Positions 36,097-48,494 of a stretch of 64,000 bases of DNA are shown here, piece by piece (the stretch's first letter is position 1; each line of letters starts with the position of its first letter). The position numbers and the translations under genes were made by a program. The stretch lies in assembly GCA_973895155.1 (NCBI GenBank), contig OZ316891.1, positions 12,772,001 through 12,836,000 of the forward strand, given 5' to 3'. The stretch is from Marsupella aquatica. Its lineage: Eukaryota; Marchantiophyta. The notes under the pieces were generated by a model. The model saw only the letters and a list, made by a program, of their open reading frames with translations, was not told the origin of the DNA and did no database searches.

Positions 36097-37065
36097 ATGC
36101 CACGTACTACGAGATTGATGGACAATTGCGGCAGTCTGGACTGCAAGGAAGAGGGGCGCGCAAGCAAACAGATGTTGAGTAACCGTCAAGAGTCATATTT
36201 GATCGGAAACTCTGGCTGCAAAGGCAACAGAGAGAAGGATATGTCGCAGGTCTCGTCATCGTCAATTAGCAGTGGCATGATTCGCGTCATTCACATTTTT
36301 GCACCGAAAATTATCAAGACCGACGTAGGGAATTTCCGGGAGCTGGTGCAGAAACTTACAGGCAATACGAAAAGGTTGAGGTCCGGCAACAAATCTAAAC
36401 GATCCGCCAAGTCCATTCCCGAGTCCATTACTTCTTCGCCGCCTAGACCGATGCAGATTCTATCACAATATTCCGATGCCACGAATTTTTTTGCATCTTC
36501 AAGCCGCGTGGAGTACAGCATTCCAAGGTCGCCTGATTCATACTTGTCACCGCCTTCTATACTAGATTTCGGGCTAGATTTCTACCAGCAGGAACAAGAG
36601 GTGAACCTACGTACACGACGGCAGCCATCTTGCATCGACTTCAGCGACATCAGCTCAGATCAAAGTTGCTGTTCGCCATTCCTATTTGCAGAAGTCACCA
36701 GAGGTCGCTTCTACGGCCATCAATCGCAGAAACAAATTTCATTCAATGCCAATTCTAACGATGGCATTGGGGATGGCATCCCAACCAGTACTATGAGAAG
36801 CAGCAGGAGGCAGCAGCAGCAATTGGTGTCGACGTCTACACCAATCATGGTCGATCCTTTCCAAAGTTTGAGCGGATACAGGGAGAACCTCCGGCCTGCT
36901 CAGAGGTCGTCCACAAGCGCTTTCCCTTTGGGTGATGAACTAAGTCACGTGATGTTGACCAACAGATTCAGCGACATGGACACCCTCACTGGCTTGCATG
37001 GTCACGCCTGGACCCCTCCGAAAAATTCCGATGGCGTTGGCCCATCACGTCAACAATTCATCTGA
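36097..37065 (+). CDS. VQ-motif protein
   Basis: This is an intact single-exon gene of 322 residues. The VQ motif F-x3-V-Q-x2-T-G lies at residues 80-89 (FRELVQKLTG), preceded by the conserved stretch HIFAPKIIKTDVGN. VQ proteins are plant nuclear or plastid cofactors. Many bind WRKY factors through this motif and many are MAP-kinase substrates. Ser/Thr-Pro sites occur at SSPPRP, RSPDSYLSPPSILDF and WTPP, consistent with the MAPK-targeted subgroup, though that is inferred. A Gln-rich run (RRQQQQL) and Ser-rich linkers make most of the chain disordered. The ATG at 36097 gives a full N-terminus. VQ genes without introns are common in mosses and in many angiosperm members. The family call is strong; the partner is unknown. 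Confidence 0.93.
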   Translation: MPRTTRLMDNCGSLDCKEEGRASKQMLSNRQESYLIGNSGCKGNREKDMSQVSSSSISSGMIRVIHIFAPKIIKTDVGNFRELVQKLTGNTKRLRSGNKSKRSAKSIPESITSSPPRPMQILSQYSDATNFFASSSRVEYSIPRSPDSYLSPPSILDFGLDFYQQEQEVNLRTRRQPSCIDFSDISSDQSCCSPFLFAEVTRGRFYGHQSQKQISFNANSNDGIGDGIPTSTMRSSRRQQQQLVSTSTPIMVDPFQSLSGYRENLRPAQRSSTSAFPLGDELSHVMLTNRFSDMDTLTGLHGHAWTPPKNSDGVGPSRQQFI

Positions 37066-37069
37066 TACG

Positions 37070-38890
37070 TTCCAACGTGGTCTTTAAATAATCCCAACGG
37101 CCTATGTAGATTCTCAGTTCAATCTCCTCCACGACATGGCATTCAGCAAGTGTTTGAAAATTTATATTAGCTACATGGCATGAAATTTGGATGAGGCAAC
37201 GTTCCGTTGAACACCCGGTTGAACACAGTTCCATAAGAGCGAGATTGTCTGTTTGACTGCAAACGTTCTCCGACCCGGTTTACGGCTTCCGTTTCAGTTC
37301 TCGTCAGTTTCACTTCATTACAGGCACGACAAGGAACATATGACGAGCGAGATCTCCGAATGAAATGTCTCCTAGAGCCTCAGTTTGCGGTCGAATCCTG
37401 CTTGAAGAGGTGCTGCAGCCCCTCGTAATATCTAGAATTATTTCCTAAGGATTAAGCTTGGCCACATGATGCAGTGTCTGAATGGCTTTCACTGTAGTCA
37501 TATTTGGGAGTTCTGGACAACAATGTCTTGCTGGCTAGGTTCTAGATATGTATCACGCGACGGAGCTTGCTGCCCAGCAACATCTGTAGAGTCGTTGGAT
37601 TGAATCCTGAAACGACCGATGTACTGTAATAGTTTCAACGACCAAGTTGTACATAGATCAGGAATGGTTCCTGCACATCACTTTTCTCCAATCATGTCTG
37701 TTCGACCACTGCTTTCGAAAGATTCTTCATTTTTGAAACGTTTGGATGTCAACCTTGAGTTTATATGTTGTCAGAGCAATCGATTTTTTGTCATCCCAGG
37801 TAGAGTTTGGTCGAAGAGATGACAAACATGTCCGTGTTGGTGAGGATCTAGCAACGCCTCAGCGTGTCCGCTAATGGATGAAAATATTATAACCAAAGAT
37901 GGTAACTGTCTAAGGCTTAATTTCACTGATATGGCTTAAATCGAGTGCTTCACCTAAATTGAGCGATGGAATTGCGCTGGGAAGTCACAATATATAATCC
38001 AGTCAAGTTCAGACGAAGTCTTTGAGGTAGCGTAAATGGTTCGTGATCGAGATCTAGGCACTGAGACATCTTACGCATTCGGATTTGTTTTACAGTCGAT
38101 TCGCTGAAGAAAATTATCCAAACGTGTACGATTGATTTTTCGATCACTGACAGCACTTTCTCCTGACTATCGTCAGCTTTCATTGATAAGCCGATCGGGA
38201 TTGATCCAGGGATAGAGTACAGTCACGCGGTCCTCCTGGGATGGGCTGTGAATGTCTTGGGCGTCAATAATTTTGCCCATTTCTTTCGGAACTAGTGTAC
38301 GTGCATGATGTCAGTGTCCAACGACAACGGTAAACAAATTTTTTAAGAAGTAGCTGGCCCTGGGAAGGAAGTCGTCGATCTGTAATGTACGTCCTCAAGA
38401 GTCGCTTACATTTCGAATCTACTAATTAACAAGCGAATCTTGCGGACTGGCTTAGTTTTCGTTGTAAAGGTTTGTATATAAGGATACATGCACGCAATTA
38501 GGATGCGGACGGACTGGTAGCCCGGTGCGATTATCTTTTTGTCAAGCTGAACTGTCTCATGAGGATAGTTTTGGACTCTTCAAGTCAAGCGAACTGAAAT
38601 ACTCCTTAGAACGAAATGGCAAGCTGGAAGTCCCGGCACAGAAGCTGCGGTCAGTATTACCTACCTCCCGCCTACCTCTTTGCAGTACGTAGGAGTGCTT
38701 GAGCTCAAGCCTCAAATTCCAAAGCCATCGAAGTTTCCGGGCTGGATTCGAATAGCAATTCAAGCAATCATCATCAGACCTGTGTACTGCGCGCCTGGGA
38801 ATAGCTTGAGACTAGCTTTATCAGGCCGTGTGATGAGGTAGATCGAGAGGAAGTTGAGCATTATATTGTGTCCAGGCCAGATGCTAAGAT
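37070..38890. other. spacer downstream of the VQ gene, no gene seen
   Basis: This stretch has mixed composition with short frames on both strands and none resembling a known protein. Its first few hundred bases may be the 3' untranslated region of the VQ gene. Confidence 0.4.
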
Positions 38891-38894
38891 TTTG

Positions 38895-39230
38895 AAGTTG
38901 CACGACTTGATTTTGGAACAGCAAACGGTAGACAGAGCTAGACAGCTGCACCTTAGCTCTCTGATTTCCAAGATTATCCTCAGCAACACCATCCATTAAA
39001 GTACAATGCAACTAGAAACCTGGCTTTCATCATGTATGTATAAAAATTGGCATCAGTTTTACACCTTGATTTGGAACAGGCAACGGTAGACCAAAACAGC
39101 TGCACCTTAGTTCTCCGGTCTAAGTCAGTCGTTCCCAAGATTATCCTCAGAAACACCGTCTATCAAAGTACAATGCAATTAGAAACCTGACAATCATCTT
39201 TTATGCATTAAAATTGGCATCACTCAAACT
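38895..39230. repeat. two-copy direct repeat, ~160-bp unit
   Basis: Two diverged copies share 'ttggaacaggcaacggtaga', 'agctgcaccttag.tctc', 'caagattatcctcagmaaca', 'aaagtacaatgcaa.tagaa' and 'aaaattggcatca'. They start at about 38,908 and 39,068. Confidence 0.8.
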
Positions 39231-39234
39231 GAAG

Positions 39235-40480
39235 CTTGAACTTGAGTGTACAGTTTCAGTTAGCTGCAAAAGTCAAATATTATTGTCTATATACAGCACC
39301 CAGCTATCAGAATGGAATGTGATTGGGAAGAAACACCAGGCTGACAGTAGCTGCGGGAGTCATCATGTACCAAGCAGTTCCACATCCGTCATCTTCCGGA
39401 ATATGCCCAAGGCTGAAGCGTACCGTCTCACAGTTCATTCCATGGAACGATATTAACGAATCCTTGTATGTCGTGTCCAAGGCCCGTCCATAGCCATGCT
39501 TTCAGTTGCTGAAGTAGAATTCTTGCACGGCACATGTGCCTGGCCAAATCTTGAAAGTTCCACGGCTAACCAGCCAGAAGGTTGATAGTTGATACGGTGT
39601 CGGAAGGTGTACTTTAACTTATAACGCCAGACGCACCGAGCTTGCGTTAGCTTTGTCAGATGAAGAGTAAATCTTCGTCAGTGTCTCCTGGCAGTACGGT
39701 ACGTAGGGCTGGGGGGTTAGCTAGTAGATCCGCAACGGTGAAGTATCGTCCGATCGAGGTATGTCCATTGCTAAATTTGAAATCTATTATGTTGTGACCT
39801 TCATACGTTGGTTGTTGGTTATTGATCGAAAGACCGCTCTACGCGTTTGAAGTGAAGGTCTATATTCTGCGCGCCTGACCTTCCCTAAAACACAAGTTCG
39901 GTGTGCTTTGATTAGTACCTTTCTGATGGCCGTAACATGTGACCTCACTCGATCCGTTGAGAGGGTCAATGGAGTACTTTTGTAACACCGGCCAGGTCGA
40001 CATTTCGCTTTTGGATCCGGTATCAATACTTGTTGAAGAAAGTTGGATCGCTATGTGAGCGGTTCTAGACATGGCAAGTCGAGCCTGTCGAATGGAATGT
40101 AGACTGATCTGCCTAGTTCCTCATTCTCTGAATTGCAAGTCAGGTCCTGACATCACGTCACTTGATATTGTAGAGAAATTGCATTATAGGAAATTCGACT
40201 GCAGCAGCGGAAGAATTTCTTCAGAATTAGAGTACGGCATCGACCCGGGCATCGATTAAAAACACTCAGTCGTCTCGATCTTTTCCTCTTCATCCACCAG
40301 ATCTGCGATGCGCGCTAGTATACTGTATTATCAAGAGAAGCACTGAAACCAATTGACAATTAGAGTAGGAACTGCGTTTGATCGATCACACTAAGTTCAT
40401 ACACTCGTGAGAGACATTACAGATTCTCGCAAAGAGTTCACCATTGTGCACTGTGTCTAATGGTTGGGTCTAATGGCACT
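39235..40480. other. spacer, no gene seen
   Basis: Short frames only. The plus-strand frame at 40,071-40,259 has an ATG and a Cys-rich start (MASRACRMECRLICLV) but no recognisable domain. Confidence 0.35.
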
Positions 40481-40494
40481 CTATAGGAAGTCCC

Positions 40495-41190
40495 ACGCCT
40501 GAAACTCTGATTATAGGCCTAATTAAAACAATTACTCATTCATGGCTCATCCTGAAACTCTGATTATAGGCCTAATTAAAACAATCAAGGGAGAACGTCT
40601 TGACCCTCCCTATAAGGCAAGGAGAAACTCTGATTATAGGACTAATTAGAAAAGTTACAGATTTATGCTTCATCCTGAAACTCGGATTATATAGGACTAA
40701 TTAAAAAAATCAAGGGAGAATATATTGACCCTCCCTATAAGGCAAGGAGTTAGTGCCTCACCTCATTCTCATAGCATGTACCCATTCTCATTCATTTCTT
40801 GGTCACTGAAACTCTTATTATAGGACTAATTAAAAAAAAATGGGGGAGGTAGCATTGACCCTCCCTAGAAGGCAAGGAGTTAGTGCCTCCTCAGTCTCAT
40901 AGCATGTACCCCTTTTCATTCATTCTTGGTCAGTGAAACTCTAATTATAGGACTAACTAAAAAATGGGGGAGGTAGCATTGACCCTCCCTATAACTCAAG
41001 GAGTTAGTGCTTCACCATAGTCTCATAGCATGTACCCTTTTTCATTCATTCTCGGTCAGTGAAACTCTGATTATAGAACTAATTAAAAAAATGGAGGAGG
41101 TAGCATTGTCCCTCTCTATAACCCAAGGAGTTAGTGCCTCACCTCAGTCTCAAGCATGTACCCTTTTTCATTCATTCTCAGTCAGTCGCC
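40495..41190. repeat. ~125-bp minisatellite, six to seven copies
   Basis: Each unit includes 'gaaactctgattataggact' + 'aattaaaa', 'ttgaccctccctataaggca' + 'aggagttagtgcctcac' and 'agtctcatagcatgtaccc' + '.ttcattcattct.ggtcagt'. Early copies (40,500-40,740) are shorter and reshuffled; later copies are more regular. A 144-codon plus-strand frame at 41,007 arises from this array. Confidence 0.85.
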
Positions 41191-41879
41191 ATGTCAAGAG
41201 CAACAGACATCACCCACAAGAACAAGCTAATCCCAGAGCTAATAAAGTATTTTGTACTATTGGGTGTTTTCACAACAATGCGAAGTTTGAGATCACTGGG
41301 TCTTTTCTTTTATTGCCAAGTGTGTTTTGTGTCTATGGGGATGAAAGAGGATGCTCAATTGATAGGGTAATGAAGGGCCTACTCTGGCTATCCATTGTCG
41401 CTATGTTTAGGTATATGCAACTTTTAGTAACTATGAGGTAACTATTTTGCACTATGAAATAACTTTTGATTAACCACAACATCTGGATGCTAAATTACTT
41501 CAAACTAGCCCCTTTAAAAACTTGGGGTCATGGCAGCATTATGAATAATTTTGAGGATAGGTAACAAATGATAACCAGGCCCAGTTGGACCGAGTATTTT
41601 TCTCTGAAGCCCTTATGGAGTTTGTAAGCTGAGACGACTCACAGAGAACATGAAAGAATGCTCAGAACACTCTTTACAATTTTGACTGAATGTGACCTGC
41701 AAACAGGCTTCTGACAAATCTCAAAGTTTGTGCCACATCATATATTGGACATATTAGAACATGATGAAAAACAGTTGCGCTTCAGTAGCGGTTCCAACAG
41801 TAGTCCAAATGAATGCACAAATCTACCTAAGATGTAGGGTGTAGGGTCCAAGTGAATGCACGGCACTTTCTGATTGCTG

Positions 41880-42130
41880 AAGGCACCTGGAAAACCCACT
41901 TGGGGTGCCTATGTCAAAAGTGATGCGTCCTTCCCAGAACATTCCATCACTGTGAATCCCTGGAAAACCCACCCAGGGTACCAATGTACCAATGTAAAAG
42001 TGATGCATCCTTTTAAAACATTCTATCAGTGTGATTTTGAATGTCAAGTGAAAACCCACCCAGGGTACCAATGTAAAAGTGATGCATCCTTTTAAACATT
42101 CTATCAGTGTGATTTTGAATGTCAAGTGAG
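41880..42130. repeat. ~75-bp tandem repeat, about three copies
   Basis: The unit 'gaaaacccacccagggtacc' + 'aatgtaaaagtgatgcatcc' + 'ttttaaaacattctatcagt' + 'gtga' repeats near 41,890, 41,964 and 42,051. The last two copies are almost identical, so duplication was recent. Confidence 0.85.
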
Positions 42131-42134
42131 GCAG

Positions 42135-43800
42135 CCTGCTAAGCAGTCCATGGATATGGGCAACCCCTCAATCCATCCGGTTAGGAAAATCAATGGACTG
42201 ACATAGATTATAGGGGATATGGTGATCTATAAGAGATAGGACAAGACGTCTTAGATTAGGTTAGACCAGAATCGAGGTCCACTTATGTGATACCCTTCGC
42301 GTTGTTGGAAATAGAACCTCTAGACTATAAGGGATGACCTTCCATCGGCAGGCAAGTTTTGATATGAATCAATCTATGGCAAGTTTTGATAAGTCATGTC
42401 ATAGATTGATTCATAGCGGAAAAGGGGAGCCAGAGGAAAAACGAGTTATATTGTCTTCTCTTGAACCGTTAGATATCAAACTCTGATAGGTTCTCAAGGT
42501 CACGCTCTCTGGTAGACAAATTTTGCGAGGAAATTAGGTTCTACATTTGCACACATCCACAGGAAAGTCTATTGGAAGAAAGGGATCTAATCCATCATTT
42601 GGTAGTGTCCATCCATAGAATACAGTCAAAAGCTGAAGGGGGATCAGTGCAGGGCCCTTCTCCGTTTAAGAAATCAGTCATCTGTCCCTGACTGATACCA
42701 CTATTCTCTCACAACCTCAAAAGCTGTGGACAGAATACAAATGTCAGTCTGTAAAAATGACAGAGGATATTATACTCCTGCATCCTCTTTACAAAGATAG
42801 CCTAGGGTAGACCCCTGCCACAAAAACGCCAAATTATAGTGCAATTTGGCACAAGATAGCACAAAATTATGTGACCGTTGGTCACACTGGCGTTGTGACA
42901 CTACTCTCAGGAAAAGAATTGCATAGGCCCGGTAGAACGGACCGCATTAGCCGTGCCACATAAATATATGAACCGGTGTCCCATGCGATCAATTGAAGGC
43001 GGAGCATGCAACACACCACAAAGACTGTCCAGCTGCAGGGCAAACAAATCTCACCGATATGTACGGCATTAAAGCAATCAGTCATCGTAAATGCTACGAT
43101 ATGTCGCTTTATGGAGCAGATTTCTACCAAATTTTCTCTTTCAAACAACTAAAGGTCAAAGTAATAAAAACCTCAAATTAATGTCCTAACCATTATTTCT
43201 GCATCTACCTGCTGCTGCGCCAGTAATACATTGGGTATCTTTGATGGGATGCACTAGTAGACACGAGATTCATCACCCACATTGGCAGGTGTTAAATGGT
43301 CCTCACTCCCTACAAACAAAAATAAAATCAAACACAAAGCGAGAATGGTTTGAAGGCTGAAAATTACTCTCGGCTCACTATACTAAACACCGATAACTAG
43401 AGATATCCAGGGCAAACCAGAACGGAGGTGTCCACCGGCATAGCCATTTCCTCCAACAAATCCTGATCCAGCCGGGTGATTTCCTGATACTCTGGCGACC
43501 ATCACTTCTCGCTTCCACCCCCGCACCGGGCCAAAACAATCCCGTCCAATTTGCTTGACATACACTTTAAAATCAATTCAAATCTCTCCTCTGGTCCGTG
43601 GCTAGTCACAATTTTCTGGTTGGTTAAGAGCCCCCAGATAACAATTGGATGAAGAATACGTAAGTACAGTTGTGTCCACCATATCCAATCAAGTAGATAC
43701 TTCTACAGAATTCCAGCTTTGGGCCACCCTAACTACAATTCTGCTGACATGGCAGCAAAAGCAATGCGCATGTTGCCTTAAGCTATCTCTACATTGGCAA
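42135..43800. other. spacer and probable CK2 beta 3' flank
   Basis: No gene is recognised. Part of 43,200-43,800 probably holds the CK2 beta 3' untranslated region. Around 42,357-42,420 a small inverted arrangement repeats 'atcaatctatggcaagtttt' and 'gattgattcatag'. Confidence 0.4.
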
Positions 43801-43818
43801 TAACCTACAGGGCATAAA

Positions 43819-46169
43819 CTATCTTGCGCTCCGGTGCAGCTTGAAACCAAATATCCTTGGAATATAACTCTGGGTGGGCTTCGGAGGTTTTATATAGGGA
43901 TAAGTCATCAAGAAAAGGTGAGGAAAAGTTGTTCCAAAATACGCGCCGTCAATGTCTGAGCATGCTGTTAAGTTTACTTCGACATTCCATACGATTGGCC
44001 TCACGACGAACAGCAACCCTGCTGAGAACTATACGCACAGAACTCAAACAGCTTCGGTAACTTAGAAAGATGCAAATTACAACACAAACGAGCGTCAGAG
44101 CTAGTACTGAAAAGCAAACATGCGTGCCGTCTAGAAAGGATACTGCCTTGGTACTTCGACCTTGGGTAGTATATGTCTTCGCATTTGGGACAATAAATCT
44201 TCACGGTACTCGTTCGCGGAATATCTGACTGGCCGATAGGTAAGCACGGCTGCCCCGAGCAATATACCCTTGGACACCTACCGAAGTCCACGTTTTTGCA
44301 CTTCTCAAGCTGCGCGTTCGTAGCAAAGTAAGAATCATGAGAAAAATCCTCCCGGCAAGATCGATCACAAATTTTCCTCTGAATTGTAAAAACTATGGAG
44401 AGGAATTCGCGGTCCAAACCATAAAACCATCATCGAATGTGAAGGAACAAGGATAAGGGGCCGATGTCAAACCATGGCGTTCATTCCCTTGCTTGTCAAT
44501 ATATAACGGACATGAATCAATCCATACAACATCTCGGCTGCAGACTCCACCATTTCGTTTTGCTCCTCAGTCAGCATGTCATCTGCCCAGTCACGCCCGC
44601 ATCAATTTCTTAGTAGAAACGTCTTGTCCAAACCATACTCGCGTGAAGACACTCACTCTCAAGTAAACATTCCAGGTCCATGCTGTACTTTGCTATTACC
44701 ACCAAGAATAATAAGATGCTCCAAAATGGACTAGTCTTCTCTAGTATGACTCCTAAAACATTGGCCCCGAAGCACCTGCACAGGTTCCATATACTTACAG
44801 CGATATTGGAGCTTTCCTTCGGCCAAACATGCATAGCACTACTAAAACAAGCTAACGAAAATAAGGGTTCACGCTAGACCTTTGCATAAAAACAGTGAAA
44901 TCTTTGAGGGTAAGGGAAGCATTTCAAGATCACTGCAAGTAAGCGATGGCATCTTCAAAGAGATCAGGAACACATTCAAATGGCCCTCCATGATATTTAG
45001 GTCAAGAAACTGCGGCGTTACCGTTTGGTGACTCGACGTCCAGTATTAGGTCAAGCGCATAATCATAATAAGGAACTTGGCTGCTGAGTCCACTAAGGTT
45101 GAACTCATCCTGTATGTACTCGTCATCAACTTCACAGAAGAATTCGTTCCCTCTCAAACCGCAAAACCACGCAATCCAGGACGTATCCTCTCCATCTGAG
45201 CCACTTACATCAGACTCCTCACTGTCCGTGTCTGAATCCTCTCCTGCACAATGTCGAAACGGGTCGCCAATGCCATCAGGTCAGATGGGTTCCCCGAGAC
45301 CCGACCCGAGATCTTAGAACTAGGTTAAGAAGAAGACCTAAGTTCACTAAAACCATGAAATCTCTCAACAATATCGTCCGCAGAGTTGAGCTGCAATGGC
45401 TAGGTCCTATTGAACTGGAGTTGCCCCCAAAAAGAAGATTCCGAACAACGCAGGTAGGAAAACAGGAGATAGAATGCCGACTTCCATTCATCTCTAGCAG
45501 TGCATGTCCAGTCTGCTTTGAGCGTAAGTCTTGCACGAACAATATACAAGATAAGGCGCAAAAACCTAGAAAAGAAACGATCACCAGATAGCAGCCCTAT
45601 CCCGCGATCGCCAAGCTACATGTGACAGGTATTAAAGCTGCCGCACGAGACCTACTAGAATTGGACTACAGTAAGGCAACACTTAGATGGTCGACAGAGG
45701 ACACGAAAGAATTAGTCAAGTAGGTAAGAATGTAAGGAACACCTGTCCCTGTGAACATGTCAGGCTGGGATGCAAAGCCACTTCCCTGAATGATTCGTGG
45801 AAAGATTCCTTTCGTGGGCAAATATGGATGAACACAAACAACGATTGACATGGTAACCGGATCCTGTCGGGTATATATCTCCCTCAACGCACTTTTGAAT
45901 CCTAGAAACTTACCGTCATCAGGGTACTTCGTTTTCTCGAAAGCAGTTCGAGTGTCCGAATTGCCGGCACGTCGGGCAGAAGAGATCGAAGGACCTGATG
46001 GTCGTTCTTTTTCTCTTCCATTTCCTCCTTTAGAGGTCGAAGGAGAAGATTTATCCAGAGCATCTTCCGAGCGCTTCTTGTCAGTCGTCTCCCGAAATAG
46101 AGGCGTATCCGTTTTGCCTGTGACAACTCTGCCGTCCGTTGCCTGCGATAAGATCCGCTCTTTGAACAT
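43819..46169 (-). CDS. CKB: casein kinase 2 regulatory beta subunit
   Basis: The five exons are 46169-45914, 45243-45022, 44582-44473, 44309-44144 and 43955-43819. All are GT-AG with matching phases and give 296 residues. CK2 beta dimerises through a zinc finger and docks two catalytic alpha subunits into the tetrameric Ser/Thr kinase. Visible landmarks are an acidic segment ([20 protein letters not shown], about residues 89-108), [20 protein letters not shown], the helix [19 protein letters not shown], zinc ligands Cys208, Cys213, Cys236 and Cys239, [20 protein letters not shown] and [13 protein letters not shown]. The last join uses donor GCA|GTATCC and restores the conserved YQGNIDGAYFG. 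The N-terminal ~85 residues are Ser/Lys-rich, as in plant beta subunits. The start at ATG 46169 is the first Met in frame (MFKERIL). Confidence 0.97.
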
Positions 46170-46229
46170 ATCCTCGCGCTTTCGGACGTCCTGGAGGAGC
46201 TCGCGCTCCTCGAGACTACTAAACAAGAT

Positions 46230-48260
46230 CTATCAATATGCTCGTTGTTGCTAACATGTCACGTAGCTCCTCCGAAACGAGGCTCTAACGAAAACACCGT
46301 CACCATGGCACCTAGCCTTCCAAGATTTTTCAAATCCTACAAATCTCCGCCGCTCTCGATCTTCCTTCCGTCGACTGTGCCTACCGCTTTCTCCACCAGC
46401 CGGTAAGCCACGAAAGGCAATGGCCAAAGTTCAAATCCTTGCCCAAGCTCGCAATACCGTAAAATCACAGCTCTGTCAACAGAACAGATGTTCATGCACC
46501 ACGCAGGGAGACCGCGACTCTCGACAGTCTAATCTGCGAGCGGCACGCACCTGCAAACGAGGTAGAACCGATCCTTCCACGAAGACACACTCCACGTCCT
46601 CCTCTTCTCTTGAAAAGACAGCCCGCCTGGCAACGCCCCCGTGTATTCCTTCCCACCCTGGTCACGATGATCCCCTCCCTTAAAGCCCCTACCAAATCTC
46701 CTCCCACTCTTAAAAAAATATCTCCTCCTCGTCCAATGTCCAGCTTTCCTCGAACTATACACAGTACTGTAGCACTACTCTAGCTGCTGCCAACTTATCG
46801 CCTCCCTCTCTTCCCTTCTCTCCCCCTCTCCTCCGCTAAACTCACTTCCTCTATTCCCCGACCGAACAAAATTTGAACTTCTATGCAAAACGAGTTCTGG
46901 CATCAGTCTCTCTCTCTCTCTCTCTCTCTCTCGATCACTCACTCACCCAGCCAGACAGACGCACGGGGATGATGCAAAATGCCCGCCCCGCCCCGCCCGC
47001 CATCAACTCGAGCAGCAGAGATTGTGATGCCCCGAACAGCTGGTGCTACGCTTTGGCTCGTCGGCTCGTCGGCTCGTTGGGTGAACCAGACGAGACGAGA
47101 CGAGACCGAGACCGAGACGAGACGAGAAGAGAAGAGACGAGACTAGAAGAGACGAAAGGAAAGGAAAGGAAAGGAAAAGGAAAAGGAAAGGAAAGGAAAC
47201 GAGGAGAATGATGGTGGTGATGATGATGCGGGAACGGGGAGGAGGAGTAGGAGCAGCAGCACGCCTGGAAAAATGTGCTGTCTTGGACTAACGTGGGGCC
47301 GGCCGGTGAGGCAGGGACCCCACTTATCAGGGTAGGGACGGGCCGGGTTCCCACGACTCGCCCGCAATTAGATTACTACACTCGTCCGCCCCCCGTTCGT
47401 GAACCTCACGACTCTACGGTCCCGTCAGGAGGATTACTGTAGGTTCGAGGAGGCGTTGTTGCTCGAAACTTAATTGCTTGCTTACTGTAATTCTTTTACC
47501 GTTGTTGAGACTCCTGGGGTTTCAAGGTAAATCAACGGGTCTGAATCACTCACGGGTCCTATCAAGTAAGACATTTCATTTTGAGATCCCATCAATCAAA
47601 TTCCTAGCTTAAGGGGCCTTCTTCTGGTTTTCCCCTTTTGATGCTTTTCATCCTATACATATTTCAAAATTAAAGTCCAATGCACAAATAAGTTACCTAA
47701 AGTAGTTTTTTTTTCTTAAGAACTAGTATGTGTACTGATATATATCATATCATCAATCAAGTCTATTATATCAAATTGCTTACCATCTATATTATCATTT
47801 GAAATCCAAATCTGCATGTGCGTGGAACACTTATTGTTTCTTATATTTTATGCTATGTTATGTTATACTTATGAATAGACATGAGTATGGGGCACCCTTC
47901 CTATGGAGAACCCTTCTTATGTATGAACGCCAGAATTTGGCTTCTATTCAAAAAATGAGTTGAACTTATTTTGCAGTTATCACAAACACTACCAAAAATT
48001 GTCCCAAGCATTGAAAACCTAATTAATTATATATTTACGAGCCCTATGCTCTTGTGTTGCATGGTGCAAGGAGGGTCGACCCACAGGGAGTCGGGCCAGG
48101 GCATTTATGGGGCAGCGGGAAGCACATATGTGCTAGGGTGCACATTTACTCCATCAATGGTCAAGGAAAACAGCCAAACAAATCCAACATCTATGGATCT
48201 TTCCGCCCATGAGCTTTTTTGTATTGGGACGAAAGACAAAAAAAAAAGGTGGGATCCCTT
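46230..48260. other. CK2 beta upstream region with simple repeats
   Basis: The first ~600 bp are C/T-rich and probably contain the CK2 beta promoter and 5' leader. A (tc)n microsatellite lies at 46,907-46,933. A nearly pure purine tract of 'gagac', 'agaag' and 'aaagg' words lies at 47,088-47,205, followed by a 'gatgatg' run. From 47.55 kb the DNA is AT-rich. No protein was recognised. Confidence 0.5.
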
Positions 48261-48269
48261 ATTTTTTAT

Positions 48270-48390
48270 TTTTTAAGGGAAATCTATGAAACCCACAAAA
48301 AGGGAAGAGTCAGCCACAATAGTTGAACCCAAGACCTATCAGTCTCTACTCAAATGAGTTACCACAAAGTCATGGCTCTTTGGGCGGGAT
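48270..48390 (-). mobile_element. tRNA-derived SINE, copy 2
   Basis: The minus strand carries a box-A-like 'gactttgtggtaactca' and box-B-like 'gggttcaacta' ~35 nt apart. They are followed by a tail shared with the 6.7-kb copy (gtggctgactcttcc and agatttccctta). It lies next to other dispersed repeats shared with 6.5-7.3 kb. Confidence 0.6.
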
Positions 48391-48494
48391 CCCTTATTAT
48401 AGTTGTGCTCTAGCTAGTCCCTATGTGTGTCCTCACCACATGCAATCTTTCCTTACTCTGTTCTTGACATTCATTAATTGCGTCTAGGGTCTCA

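Noticed and set aside
41007-41441. 144-codon plus-strand frame
   Set aside because: It is a translation through the 125-bp minisatellite; the protein is itself a repeat with no domain.
44144-44150. GC donor (CAAG|GCAGTA) for the last CK2 beta intron
   Set aside because: Using the GT donor three bases later restores the conserved YQGNIDGAYFG exactly, so the GC donor is unnecessary.
45850-46254. 134-codon plus-strand frame
   Set aside because: It is the antisense shadow of CK2 beta exon 1, which has a confirmed donor and homology downstream.
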